Source: Primulina eburnea (lineage: Eukaryota > Streptophyta > Magnoliopsida > Lamiales > Gesneriaceae). Taken from it: a stretch of DNA of 64,000 nt. Location: assembly GCF_022965805.1 (NCBI RefSeq), contig NC_133106.1:31175913-31239912 (forward strand), written 5' to 3'. Every line of letters starts with the position of its first letter. Position 1 is the first letter of the stretch. Shown here in pieces: positions 10,174-21,518 of the stretch. Position numbers and translations under genes: made by a program. The notes under the pieces were generated by a model. That model was not told where the DNA came from. It worked only from the letters and a program-made list of their open reading frames with translations, and made no database searches.

Positions 10174-11450
10174 TATCATACCTTGGTTTTCGTAATTATT
10201 CAATCTTAAAGTTAATGTGATAACTAATAAATGCCAATGAGTTACACATAACATCTACGTCTAAGTTTCAGGTTCGAAACAAAATCGAAACAAACCTCAC
10301 CCCAATTCTATGATAATAATAAAAGTTGTGGCCATAAGTGGAAAATTTGAAAATTCTAACATCAACTAATAAGATTTCAACATGCTTAAGATTAAAAAAA
10401 TATAAAGGTCAAACCTGACATCGTTCTGATTATTCAATCCTCGAATTAAAAATATAATAATAATAATAATAATAATAATCATAATAATAATAATAATAAT
10501 TTTTTATGAGGTTAATCTTCATGCAGTTCTATTTATCAGTGGATAGGCTTTACATGATGGGCCGGGCCTATAGTATTTTGTGGTCGTTGAAGTGGATCTG
10601 GAAAATCCACAAATTTTAAATTCAATATATTATTTATACACTCGAAATTTTGTACTAGATTATAAAATTTTGTATTTAATAATTATCTAGATTATCTAAA
10701 GTGTTGTGAGATAACTAAATCTCTGTATACAAAATATCCAAAACTCTCTCTCTCCAAAGAACGTGAAGTTCCATCCAGAAGGATTCAAGTTCTCTTGCCG
10801 TCAACATTGATTTCAACACTTGTAAAAGATCGTAAGTGGAACATATATTTTCTTGATATTTTTATAATATTTATTTTCATGTATGTTGAGTTTAAATATA
10901 TGATGTAATACATGACAATGGATTTCAACAAATATTTTTGTGATGTCTTGATCGTATTTGTGAACTTGACTAGCAAAGTAAAACTAGACACTTATGATCC
11001 AGTCTGAGGAGTTAAGTCATATACTTATAATGATCTATTCTGAAGAGTTAAGCCATATATTTAATGTTCATTATTTTCTATTTTAGATCTACTTGTTAAT
11101 AAGTTTTAATAATATGATATAATAATATATAAAATATTATGATGTTTTTAAACTTGAAGATATGTTCCTTCCAATTAATTACAATATGACGGTCATATCA
11201 CTAACCTCTTACATTCCATTTCATATGAGAATGAGATAGAAGATCAAGAATCAACTGAATTTAGAGGATGGTGATTTGGCTAGAAAATTATTATTTCTTT
11301 GTATAGTGTTGACATTTATTAAAATAAGTTGAACATTAAGTTTTTTTTTTTGTCATTGGGTTATAATATAATGAATTCGTTGAATAAAGTTTATTTTAGA
11401 TTTAAACTATTATATAGGCTTGATGTTTTTGGTTAATTTAATTATTAAAT
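10174..11450. other. non-coding interval with small tandem repeats
   Basis: Contains an (ATA)n run at about 10451-10498 and a diverged ~36 bp tandem pair near 10992-11062 (GATCCAGTCTGAGGAGTTAAG and GATCTATTCTGAAGAGTTAAG). Text near 10740-10830 is reminiscent of a retrotransposon leader, but no LTR could be delimited. Confidence 0.35.
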
Positions 11451-11489
11451 TCCAAGAACATTTTCGATGTTCATGCCATGCATATCGGA

Positions 11490-12430
11490 GCATGACATAT
11501 ATGTTGGTTCAAACTGGCATCTTTCCATCCTCAAACTGAGACAATTGGCATCATCTCTGAGAAATCTGGAACACTGAGTTTGTTTCTTCATCCATTCAAC
11601 CCTAATCATCTAAATTCGAATGTGACAACTATTAAGCCTATTCTTGGCTTCACGTCAGTCGATGGACTTGAAAATTAGGTCTGGTCACCGTTCAAAATTG
11701 ACAGTTCCGGCTATGAAATAGATTGTTTTGACATATGTCAATGGTGTGTCTATGGTTCCACAGTTTTGGTTTGGTTTTTTTAATTCTGGTAATAGGAATT
11801 GAACCATAAGTACTCTCTTTTGCACTGGAACCTAAAAAACTATCTTGGTTTCAATTTTTAGAGGATGATTCTGGTTTGGACCTCTTCTTGGTTAGGTCTA
11901 CTGAATCTTCTTTTCTTTTGCTGCTTCCTGTGGTTCATACATATTTATTTACATGTGAAATCTATCACCATTGTTGTTATAATTTTTGCCAAGCCAGCAA
12001 GTGCTTCTAATGATGGAAGTACTCGTTAACCCTGTAAATTACATTATCATTCCTCAAGAATAAGTTCAGCTGCAGAAACACCTCATACCAGTAAAGGACA
12101 TCAAGTGGTGCCAAAACTCAAGGATATGACTCCTATTTAAGCCAAAACTCAAAGTGGTGACATTGTAACTTATTTGTACTCAAAAAGTAGCTAGGACCCT
12201 GTTCTACCAGCAGTCTTCGCCTCATCTTCTGTGCCAAAATGCCTATTCTTTTATATTTGGTTGTATTCATCTTGATTCTTGAAATGCTGTATGCATATGC
12301 ACATCATATCTATACCATGTTTCACGCTGCGATTTCTTATCAAACAATCTTTTCCTGCAGCACTTGCCGCTAAGAGAAACAGATATCAAAGACAAAAATC
12401 CGTGATGGCTCTTGAAATGGAAAGCTAACA
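11490..12430 (+). pseudogene. possible gene relic with exon-like blocks, unidentified
   Basis: Three short blocks have less biased composition than their surroundings and open frames. They are about 11511-11677 (ends ILGFTSVDGLEN, stop), about 12058-12140 (SSAAETPHTSKGHQVVPKLK, stop), and 12361-12427 after a TGCAG acceptor-like site (LAAKRNRYQRQKSVMALEME, stop). Each stops quickly and no start codon or complete set of splice sites links them. I do not recognise the protein. It may be a decayed gene or chance. Confidence 0.25.
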
Positions 12431-12439
12431 TTTACATGC

Positions 12440-13276
12440 CAAAGGATTCATACCCACGTACAATGTGAATTGATCATTTTCTTCGATAAGAGTAAACATA
12501 TTTTTTAAATATATGATACAAGTATAATGTATTGAACAATTAATTTAGATCTTCTCATGAAATAAGCATTAGCATATTCGATCTTATCCTATATTTGATA
12601 TTATTTTCTCGGGTTATTCGCTGTTTGTATTTAAGCGAACCGATTAATTAATAGTTTTTCTAACCCTTTCTACTATCACCACACGTCCCATGTACAAACA
12701 ACATTTCTTGAACTTAATATTTCCATATAGAAAACCATATGTCTAAAACCAAATGGAAAAAAGAAGGGAAAAAAAAATCCTTTACAATTTGCTTCATTTG
12801 TCTCTGAAGTGGCAACCAAATTAGAATGTCAAATGGTCGACGATGCACAGAAAAATCGGGTTCTTGGCTACCTGCTTTAGGGCATGGCTGTTACATCTTT
12901 TGGAAACAAACATTTGGGCCCGAGGCCCGTGTGTGATATTGTTTGCCTTTTACTCAATTCCTCCCTCTGATATTTATTTAAAGTTGTAATAAAAAATTTA
13001 ATTCGTTTTTCAATTCAATTTTTTAGATTATTTAAATCACATTTTTTTATTCGAAATTTTATTTGGAATTCGCGTATAACAAGCATGCACCAATAATATT
13101 GTAACATCTAATTAAATGGACATTATACATTAGCCATAATGTGATACTTGAGTTGGAGTACATCTACACAGATGAATAAGAATTCTTAAAAATCTTGTAG
13201 GAAGTTTTTTTTTTTTTTTTTGAATAATTGAAGAGACTAATCAGTCAAAGACAGAGATTTGATAAGCGTACGTATC
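12440..13276. other. non-coding interval
   Basis: A/T-rich with homopolymer runs (for example T-run 13207-13221). Nothing recognised. Confidence 0.5.
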
Positions 13277-13279
13277 TAA

Positions 13280-13747
13280 GGCCATCTCCAACCACACAAT
13301 CTATTTTGGTACAAATTTTATATTAAAATAGTGCGATTTATGCACCAAATACAACATCCATCTCCAACTCATTTAATTCAAATCTTACACCAAAAATAAT
13401 ATTGTCGAAATAGTCTTTTTATTATATATATATATATTAATTATTATATTTTAGTTAATATATTTTTAATTATGAATAATGTTTATATTATATAATCAAT
13501 ATTATGTTTTTAATAAATTTAAATAATATTTATAGTTTTTAATATACCTATTTGTAATAAAAAAAATAAAAAATAAACAAAAAAAGCAAATTTATAATAC
13601 AAATAAACAAAAAATAAATTAAAATAAAAATAAAAATCTATGCGCCAAATTGGCGCAGAGGAAGGAGGCTGCTATTTTAGCAAAGTAGCGCAACCCCCAT
13701 TGGAAGACAATGGGCTGTATCAAATTGGTGCAGCATTTGAGATGTCC
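13280..13747. mobile_element. PIF/Harbinger-type MITE (Tourist-like)
   Basis: Begins GGCCATCTCCAACC and ends CATTTGAGATGTCC, an imperfect terminal inversion. It is bounded by TAA at 13277-13279 and TAA at 13748-13750, the 3 bp target duplication typical of PIF/Harbinger elements. The interior is AT-rich, has paired GCGCCAAATTGGCGC-like words and encodes nothing. Confidence 0.7.
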
Positions 13748-13980
13748 TAAGAGCTATATATTGATTTTTCTTGTAGTAATTATTATTAAAAATATATATT
13801 TCACTTCACGTCGCGTTGAGTTTTTTAATTACATAATTATTGCTATGCTTGGAAGTCATTCAACGCTCTTCTTCTTTATCATTAAAGGGAAAATCAAAAG
13901 AATTATTCAGCTAAATTTAATTTCCAACCAATTTTTTGTTTGTATATATTATTTTATTTATATCTAGGCATCACACACAA

Positions 13981-13981
<1 letters not shown>

Positions 13982-14014
<33 letters not shown>
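13982..14014. repeat. (CA)n microsatellite
   Basis: Sixteen or so consecutive CA dinucleotides. Confidence 0.9.
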
Positions 14015-14019
<5 letters not shown>

Positions 14020-14581
14020 ATTCAAAGAACATAATTAATGATGTAATAAAGTTGGCCCAAATAATTGACACAGAACAAGTGTACGTAGTTTTGATTGAAG
14101 CAGTCAATGTAACTATGAGCTAGATTTGTTTAAAAAATAATAATGAATGTATATATCTCTATATTACGTTAAAATTTTGCCTAATAAAACCAAACTCAGA
14201 ATGGACAAATGGACTCACGTGACTATATATCGATTATATGATTAATGCGAGAAAAAAATAATTAGAATGAATATATAATTTTTATCAGAAACATAAGAAA
14301 CCAAAGTACGAAATTTGGAGTGGAGCCAAAATAAATTAAAGAGACATGTCCAAGTTGCGTACTCAATGTTGACTTTGCAACCCTAGGTTTCTTCGCACCG
14401 TGTCGGCAACCTAGAATGCCATAGCTTCAATTTTTTTACATCCACACAATATATATATTTAATTTTGTCATGTACATTACATGAAATACGAGTTTTTTTT
14501 TTTGGTAATTTGTTGTAGAACGTGATAGAATCGACATTTATATATTGTAAAATTATGATGATATGATAATAATCAAAAGAT
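14015..14581. other. non-coding interval
   Basis: No supported gene or repeat. Confidence 0.5.
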
Positions 14582-14735
14582 AAAAACTTGTGTGAGACGG
14601 TCTCACGAGTCGTATTTGTGAGACGAATCTCTTATTTGGGTCATCTATGAAAAAATATTACTTTTTATGTTAAGAGTATTACTTTTATTATGAATATAGA
14701 TAAGGTTGATGCGCCTCACATTAAGATCCGTGAGA
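14582..14735 (+). mobile_element. MITE-A copy 5
   Basis: Starts AAAAACTTGTGTGAGACGG and includes TTATTTGGGTCAT and ATTACTTTTTATG. The distal part has lost one palindromic block (ends GATCCGTGAGACTTACT). The flanking duplication is only approximate. Confidence 0.8.
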
Positions 14736-15189
14736 CTTACTATTGATAAAATTGATAGGAATGATACGATAATTTTACAATTAGTCAAGACAAAATAACA
14801 ATTATCTATCAAAACATAATAGCGATAGAATAGTAAATCAATGATTAATCATACCAATGGACCTAAATTTTGTCTTTATTTTCTACAATCTTTATACATA
14901 TTATAAGATATTTTTCTTTTTATTATATATTATATTAGTTTAACACATTTATTTGGATTTGTTTTGATATTCGTGTATTAGGTTACAACTTACAGACAAC
15001 GCATGTACATCAATTACTAGTTTTTATAATTTCGAGTCATGTTATTTGCAACGGAGGATTGATAAATATTAATTTTTCAACCATTTAGGATAACCTAACT
15101 CGAATTATTAGAGTATTATAAAATAAATTGAAAAAATTTACAACGACAATATTCAAGCTTCTATGAACTATATATTGAAAAATAAAAAA

Positions 15190-15366
15190 GAGAAAAACTT
15201 GTGTGAGACGGACTCACGAGTCGTATTTGTGAGACAGATCTCTTATTTGGGTTATCAATGAAAAAATATTAATTTTTTATATGCTAAAAGTATTACTTTT
15301 TATTGTGAATATGGGTAGGGTTGATCCGTCTTACGGATTAAGACGGACTCATATGAGACCCACTTA
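15190..15366 (+). mobile_element. MITE-A copy 6
   Basis: Complete forward copy, from AGAAAAACTTGTGTGAGACG to GACGGACTCATATGAGACCC. The flanks AATAAAAAA and TATTAAAAAA are compatible with a diverged ~9 bp duplication. Confidence 0.85.
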
Positions 15367-15974
15367 TTAAAAAATATAAAGTTTCGTTTTTTTTTTTTTT
15401 TGTTTGGTGTGCCAAGAATATAATAACTTACATTAATTACAGTTCAGAGAGGGGAATAGAAATAATAAAATAATAGCGTAGATAGTCTCATCTTTTGAAC
15501 TTTCAAAGTAATTAAGAGTTAAATATTCTTTAACAAGGTCTACTAATTCGATGTCTGCAGTGGGTTCAGTGTACATAGTTGGAAAAGCACACACATTGCT
15601 CATATTATTAGTTAATTTTTAAAAAATCCTAAAAATATTTTCATTTTATTTCTTTATTTATTTATACCAGGGTATACAAAATAACAATCTGGTTTGAAAT
15701 AAATTTAAAAAATCACACACTTGTGTGCGTGTTGATATATAGGGTGTGTGTGTATATTAAAAGAATTATATTTTTGATTATGTAACTTGCATTTGTTTTA
15801 ATTTTAGTTATGTTGTGAGTTAATTTCTTTTTTAGTTTCAATCAGAAATTGTCTAGCTGACGGTTGGTATATTGAGTTTGAAAAAAAAAATTGCTTTTGG
15901 TGGAAAGAATTCTATGTAGTTTTTTTTTTTTTAAAAAATTTCACCTAAGTAAATAAAAATAAGAGTATGCACTT
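15367..15974. other. non-coding interval
   Basis: Homopolymer-rich A/T sequence between MITE-A copies. No gene. Confidence 0.5.
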
Positions 15975-16290
15975 ATGAGATGGGTCGACTTGATCCACAT
16001 TTGCAATGAAAATAAAATTTTTGAAATAAAAATAATATTTTTCATGAGTAACATCGGGTTACTATCTAATAAGATATTTTATAATAAAAATAAATTGAAG
16101 TTACGAGTCCAAAACTGTAAAATCATCAATTTTGTAAGACAGTTTAATCAGATATTTTATACTAAAAAATATATGACAAGTTACCAGATCAGAATGCAAA
16201 ATTATCAATTTTGTGAGACAAACTAATAAAATATTTTATACTAAAAAATACATTACAAATTACGAGACCAAAAATATAAAATTATCTTAA
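15975..16290. repeat. MITE-A remnant followed by a ~77 bp tandem repeat
   Basis: 15975-16075 is a worn reverse MITE-A (GAGATGGGTCGACTTGATCC, then AATAATATTTTTCATGAGTA). It runs into about three diverged tandem units. Each contains CAATTTTGT(A/G)AGACA, ATATTTTATACTAAAAAATA and a TTACGAGACCA-like end. The units resemble the inner MITE-A sequence, suggesting local amplification. The 83-codon frame here is not a gene. Confidence 0.55.
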
Positions 16291-16361
16291 TATATGTGTG
16301 AATATATATAATCGTACGTTTTGTGTGTGTGTGTCTCTATATATATATATATATATATATA

Positions 16362-16439
16362 GCGTTATCAAGTGGGAGAAAGCGTGTTAATTTTATATGT
16401 GTCCCAAGTTGATTTTGTTGGGTGTGTAATATTATATAT

Positions 16440-16470
<31 letters not shown>

Positions 16471-16659
16471 CTATATATAAATATTCCAAAAGTGTATATT
16501 CCACACACAGTGTATATATCTATATATATATATATATTATCTATATATATTATCTATCACACAAGTGTATAAATATATCTATATTAAACACACACTTGTG
16601 TATGTCTATATATATATATAAATACCACACAAGTGTATATATATATATATACACACACT

Positions 16660-16705
<46 letters not shown>

Positions 16706-16762
16706 ACAAAATCAACTTGGACACACATTAAAATTAACACGCTTTCTCCCACTTGATAACGC
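16362..16762. mobile_element. foldback element with ~65 bp terminal inverted repeats
   Basis: The left arm from 16362 (GCGTTATCAAGTGGGAGAAA..) is matched in inverted form by the right arm ending at 16762, with only a few differences over about 65 bp. Between them is a TA-rich core with smaller nested palindromes around CACACTTGTGTA. No protein is encoded and no target duplication is evident. Confidence 0.8.
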
Positions 16763-17267
16763 CAAGTTGGCCTTGAGTCAACTCCACTATTTCAGTAGCT
16801 CCTTCCGACAAATATTGAAATTGATGTTTTAAAATCGACTCATGCTAAAGTTATTATTAAAATGTTTACAACAATTAAATTGCGAGATTTTGTTATTATA
16901 TCATGAAATTTTATATTGAATTTATCAATTTTTATATGGAAGTTTTTGTGTTGTAAGAATTGTTGTACAAATTTAATTGTACATGTAGTATTGCTCTTTA
17001 AAATCACCCACTTACTATTTACTAGGCATAAAAAAATAGATATTAAATATTATATATATCCTTTTAAATTTAATTCATAAAAAAATATGCTAAATTGATA
17101 TCCATTTTTCAGCACTATTTCAACGTTTCATTTATCAGCATCCTCCGGATTTTAGGCTGATCATTTCAAACTCGACTAATTCCACACATGATTTTTTTTA
17201 AAAAAAATCATAAATATAACCATCCATTTGTATTTGCACAAAAAAATCTAGACTTTCACTTTACAAT
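16763..17267. other. non-coding interval
   Basis: No gene or repeat recognised between two hairpin elements. Confidence 0.5.
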
Positions 17268-17361
17268 ACGCTTGATCCAACATTGACACATGTGAAATCC
17301 ATATATATATATATATATATATATATATGGATTTCACATGTGTCAATGTTGGATCAAGCGT
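17268..17361. repeat. perfect 94 bp palindrome
   Basis: ACGCTTGATCCAACATTGAC and the bases after it, through GTGAAATCC and a TA core, are followed by their exact reverse complement, ending CAAGCGT. Arms are 47 bp with no mismatch and no loop beyond the TA core. It could extrude as a cruciform or be transcribed as a hairpin RNA. Confidence 0.9.
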
Positions 17362-17832
17362 TTATCGATTTACAAAAATCTATAAATAAAAATAATATGA
17401 TGCAACTCAAATTTTTTAAATACATAAAAGATCAAACTTCATGGTTTGATCGTTCTTCAAATTTCAAATAAAGAAAATTATTGCATCCAACTATCAATTA
17501 TTCATTTTATTTGGACTCCAAATTTCAGTTATCTAACAAATCAAATACTTGGATAAATCACAATGACTTGAAATCCACACTAGATAAATTAGCACCAAAA
17601 TTCAGCTGAGTTTAAAATATTTATATGGTACTTCTGAGTATCCATAACCAACGGTTTTGATACAATAAATTCACATTTATTGCGGGTCGGATCCATGGTT
17701 AAGATGAATATTATTGGATAAATTAAAACGAAGTTAGTACAAATTAATATTTTAATAGTCTCCACGACCAGAATATGTCAATAGAGAAGAGATGTGAGTT
17801 CAAACTCGTGCAAAACAAATTTCAGATTAAAA
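17362..17832. other. non-coding interval
   Basis: No gene recognised. It directly precedes the 3' LTR of TRIM-C. Confidence 0.45.
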
Positions 17833-18436
17833 TGTTAGAATGAAATGTTTATCGTTAGGTTAAAAGTTGCAATTCTTAGTTAAGACTCAAATTTATTATC
17901 TTATACTCGTGGCAACGCCCAGTGCGTCTTCTTGGGTGTTAATAGATCGGCTGTTAGGCCCATGAGTTTGGGGATGTGTGGCTATCTACAAATGTTGTCT
18001 CATATCTCTTAAAGATTAGTCTTACCATTTTCTTGTTATCGACCGTATTCTCGACAGAGACAAGATTACTTGTTAAGATCTCGTCTCACTCTTTATACGG
18101 CTCAACTAGGCAACTATATCAAGCGACACAACGTCAGTAGTTGGACACACGAGAACTTTTCATGAGACTACTCATCTCAGTACTACTCTCATTCATGGAC
18201 ACTTCACCCTACATTCCTCCTCAATAAGTATATAAATATTTTTTTTTTGGGAGACTTGAACTCATGATATCGCTCTAATATCAATTGTTAGGATCCACCG
18301 CTTATCATTATGCCAAAAATTAATACTTGTTAGCCAATGCAATACTTTATTTTCTTATACTCATGGCAGTGTAGAATGCATCTACTTGAGTGATAATAGG
18401 TCGGATTGTTAGGCTCATGAGTCCCAGGAGGTACGT

Positions 18437-18950
18437 AGGGGTGTTAAAACTTTAAATCGAAAATCCAAACCGAAAAAACCAAACACCGAATCGAACCAAA
18501 TGTCGAATTTGTAATTCGGAAACAAAGGTTAAAACTGGAGTTTATTTGGTTCGATTTCGGATTATATATGTTAAAACCGAAAAAATCGAAAAAACAAAAA
18601 TTTCATTAAATTAATAATTTTGTTTATATTTTTATTATATTATATATTTTGATATGATATTTAGTGAATGAAAAACCATTTTGAATAATTTTTAGTTGTT
18701 TTTTCAATTAATTTAGACTTTATATTTAAATATTTTACTAAAAAATAAAGTAAAAAAATTAACATAATATATTTTACGATATATTTATATTGTTAATTTA
18801 AATAATTATACCAAAATCAAAATAATCGAACCGTTTTGATAGAAACCAAACCGAAGAAAAATGATTCGGATATCGTATTATATATTTTTAAATTGAAAAA
18901 ACTGAAATAGAAAACCAAAAATCGAATCGAACCAATCGATGGATACCCTT
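18437..18950. mobile_element. hAT-like non-autonomous element inside TRIM-C
   Basis: Starts AGGGGTGTTAAAAC and ends near GATACCCTT, with an interior rich in AACCGAAAAAACCAAA / ATCGAACC words. It is the same type as the 562 bp element at 32996-33557. It separates two halves of the TRIM-C LTR that are contiguous in the partner LTR. Confidence 0.6.
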
Positions 18951-19017
18951 AGATATGCGTGTCTATCTGCCGGTGCTATCTCATATCCCTTAGAGATCAG
19001 ACTTACCTTTTCTGTAC

Positions 19018-20154
19018 TGTCACGCCCCGGGACGGGGGTTGGTTGACACCGGCGTTGCTCTCAAATATTACATTCAAAAACAACAAGCCTCAGAAGTAAA
19101 GAATTTCAGAAACCCGTCTTTTATTCATAATAATCATTGTCTGTTACAAGTCAATGACAAATGTTTTACAGTGAAAATGTAAAACCATAAAATTACAATG
19201 TCTGAACAGATGCAGCGGAAAATAAAACATAAATCAGAACTAAGAACAACGATCTTCATCACCAGCCCCAAAACTGACGTTGCTCCTCTTCTTCTATCAA
19301 CTCTTCCTCGTTCTTATCTGAGATGGGTTTGGTGGGTGAGTGATATGATTGTCACTCAGTAAGCAGGGGCGTGAATAACTCCCAGTTTTCGAAATCGTTT
19401 TCAACAGAAACAGTAATATAATAATATACAGAAACCTCGTATTTTCATAACTAGAAATCAGAATTCAGAATTTACTGGCTTCAGAACAGACATCAGAATT
19501 AGTAAGCACTGAACACGTTAGTGAATTTCATGGCTAAACTGATATCAGTCCCCTATATGTTCTCTCCTCTAAGGGGTGAGGCCAGAATCAGAATCAGAAT
19601 TCAGAAATGTTCAGAATATAATTCCTACCATTAATTCACTAGGGAGTTTCAGTGCTTCAAAATCAGAAATCAACATACAGAAACTGAACTTTAACACAGA
19701 ATTATCAAACAGATTTCAAGATATTTATATGTAAGCCCACTTACCGTAATTTGCTTAGAGGTTTCGATTGAAGTCTAGAAATATGCTTTCTCTTGCTACT
19801 GGTTTCTACTGCTCGAAATTCAGCACCCTCTTAACTTGAAAATTCAAGAGATAACTCAGGATTTGTGTAACACCAATTTCAGAGACTTGAGGTGTTATTT
19901 ATAGGCCACAATCTGACTGTTAGGCTCCTATTAATGGTCATAATCTGCATTTAACAGCCTTGATTCCATTTTAAATGCTTCAGTTACAAGTCCAAGCTGA
20001 ATCAGTAACTGTCTGCTGCTTTCTCGCTCTTCTGCTGCTGGATTCTGTCTGCTGGAAAAATAACTGTCTGCTGGAAAAATACCAGCTTCTGAAATATTAT
20101 CTTCTGCTGAAATTTTGCATTGCTACTGAAATGCTAGAAATTCGGGTTCTCACA
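19018..20154. mobile_element. probable solo LTR (TGTCACGCC family) inside TRIM-C
   Basis: Begins TGTCACGCCCCGGGACGGGG and ends GGTTCTCACA, that is TG..CA. It is flanked by TGTAC (19013-19017) and CGTAC (20155-20159), a 5 bp duplication with one mismatch. At 1137 bp with no internal coding sequence it fits a solo LTR left by recombination. The 74-codon frame at 19975-20199 crosses its edge and is not a gene. A related piece ends at 23179. Confidence 0.65.
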
Positions 20155-20351
20155 CGTACCATTGCCCTTGTCTTCAACAAAGACAATATCACCCGTTAAG
20201 ATGTATCACTCTTTTTATGACTCAACTAGCCAATCATATCAAGAAATTCAATGTGAGTAACTTGACGCATAGAACTTCTCAGGAGGTATTCATCTTAATA
20301 CTACTTTTACTCATGCACATTTAACCAACACCCAATGTAAAATATTTTATG

Positions 20352-20500
20352 TCTTTGAGGGGGTGTCCGAGTTTATGAAGTAGATAAGCGTTTATTAATG
20401 ATTAAGAGTTCGATTCTCCGAGCCAACACTTTTTCAACAGATCTTGTTGCACATGATTTCCTAGTATACTTTGACTGATTAATACAATTTGCAAAAATTT
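20352..20500 (+). mobile_element. tRNA-derived SINE, copy 1
   Basis: A tRNA-like head has box A-like GTGTCCGAGTTTATGAAG (from about 20364) and box B-like AGTTCGATTCTCC (20408-20420). The tail reads CTTGTTGCACATGATTT and TTAATACAATTTGC. The same head and tail recur at 27490-27616, so this is a dispersed SINE and not a tRNA gene (no cloverleaf). Confidence 0.65.
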
Positions 20501-20970
20501 ATGTTAAACCAATAGTTTACCGAGATATCAACCACGAATTATCGTCATTAAACAAATTAAATAGTTGTATATACTTATAGTTTTTATTAACTGACCTAGT
20601 ATCAATCAATCCATTCAAAGGAGTTGAATAGTAGCAGTGGTTGAGCCGATGAGTCGATCATTATTTAATATAAAATTAAATATTTTGTCATATAAGAAAA
20701 TAAACATGATAACACACATATATTTAAATAATATTTTATTATATATTGCCAATTATAAATATAAATTTACATATATTACATGATCAAATATTTATAGTTT
20801 TATCAAAAAATTGATAGTTATTATACGACTACAATTTTTTAAATAGTGTAATAGCTCAAGTATCTTATGTGAACTCTCTCATACATTGACAATTATTGTT
20901 TTCGACAACCTCATTCTAATAATCGTCCTTATTGCAATTCATAAAAATCGAACATCAGACTTTAGTTCTT
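20501..20970. other. non-coding interval
   Basis: AT-rich; no gene recognised. Confidence 0.5.
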
Positions 20971-21151
20971 GAGTGAATATCATGTAAGACCGTATCACAG
21001 ATCCTAATCTGTGAGACGGGTCAAATTTACTCATATTCACAATAAAAAGTAATACTCTTAGTATAAAAAAATAATATTTTTTCATGGATGACCTAAATAA
21101 AAGATCCGTCTCACAAATACAACTCGTGAGACCGTCTCACATAAGTTTTTA
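20971..21151 (-). mobile_element. MITE-A copy 8
   Basis: Reverse copy, from GTGAATATCATGTAAGACCG to GTGAGACCGTCTCACATAAG. The central AATAAAAAGTAATACTCTTA block is well kept. Confidence 0.85.
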
Positions 21152-21518
21152 TCTTAATTCTGATATCATCTATAGAACTAATTATTTATTATTTTACCAA
21201 AATTTATAAGTAATGTAATAATATAACTCAAATAATTTAAATCTTACAACATATCAAAAATCTCAAAACTCTAATGTGAAGACTAATTATTATTTCTCAA
21301 CATATATATAATATACTCCGAACTCTAGTTGTTCCTTTTTCCACTATTGCAGGCACACACAACTTAACGGATAGTCAACTTGAACATTTTTCAATGTGGG
21401 GTATTTTTATCTTTTGAGATCCAATCTGAATGGAAGAAAATTTTTGTTGACCAGAAATATTTTAGACCCAGAAGAAATTGAAATATTTTCACGAATGTGT
21501 ATTATCATAACAACGTAG

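Larger units (their letters stand above)
17833..20330 (-). mobile_element. TRIM-C: minus-strand miniature LTR element split by two insertions
   Basis: Read on the minus strand: a 5' LTR (20330 down to 18286), a primer-binding-like site (ATTGATATTAGAGC, 18285-18272), a short interior, a polypurine tract (GAGGAGGAA, 18222-18214) and a 3' LTR (18213-17833). The two LTRs align over about 380 bp (CTTATACTC(G/A)TGGCA, GTTAGGC(C/T)CATGAGT, CTCAACTAG(G/C)CAA). The 5' LTR is interrupted at about 18437-18950 and 19018-20154 by other elements. Without them it is about 390 bp, equal to its partner. No protein is encoded. Confidence 0.7.

Noticed and set aside
10440..10500. Possible CRISPR-like or satellite array
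   Set aside because: It is a simple ATA trinucleotide run; no repeat-spacer structure exists anywhere in the window.
20360..20425. Possible tRNA gene from box A/B-like motifs
   Set aside because: No cloverleaf can be drawn, and the same head with a shared tail recurs at 27490, so it is a SINE.
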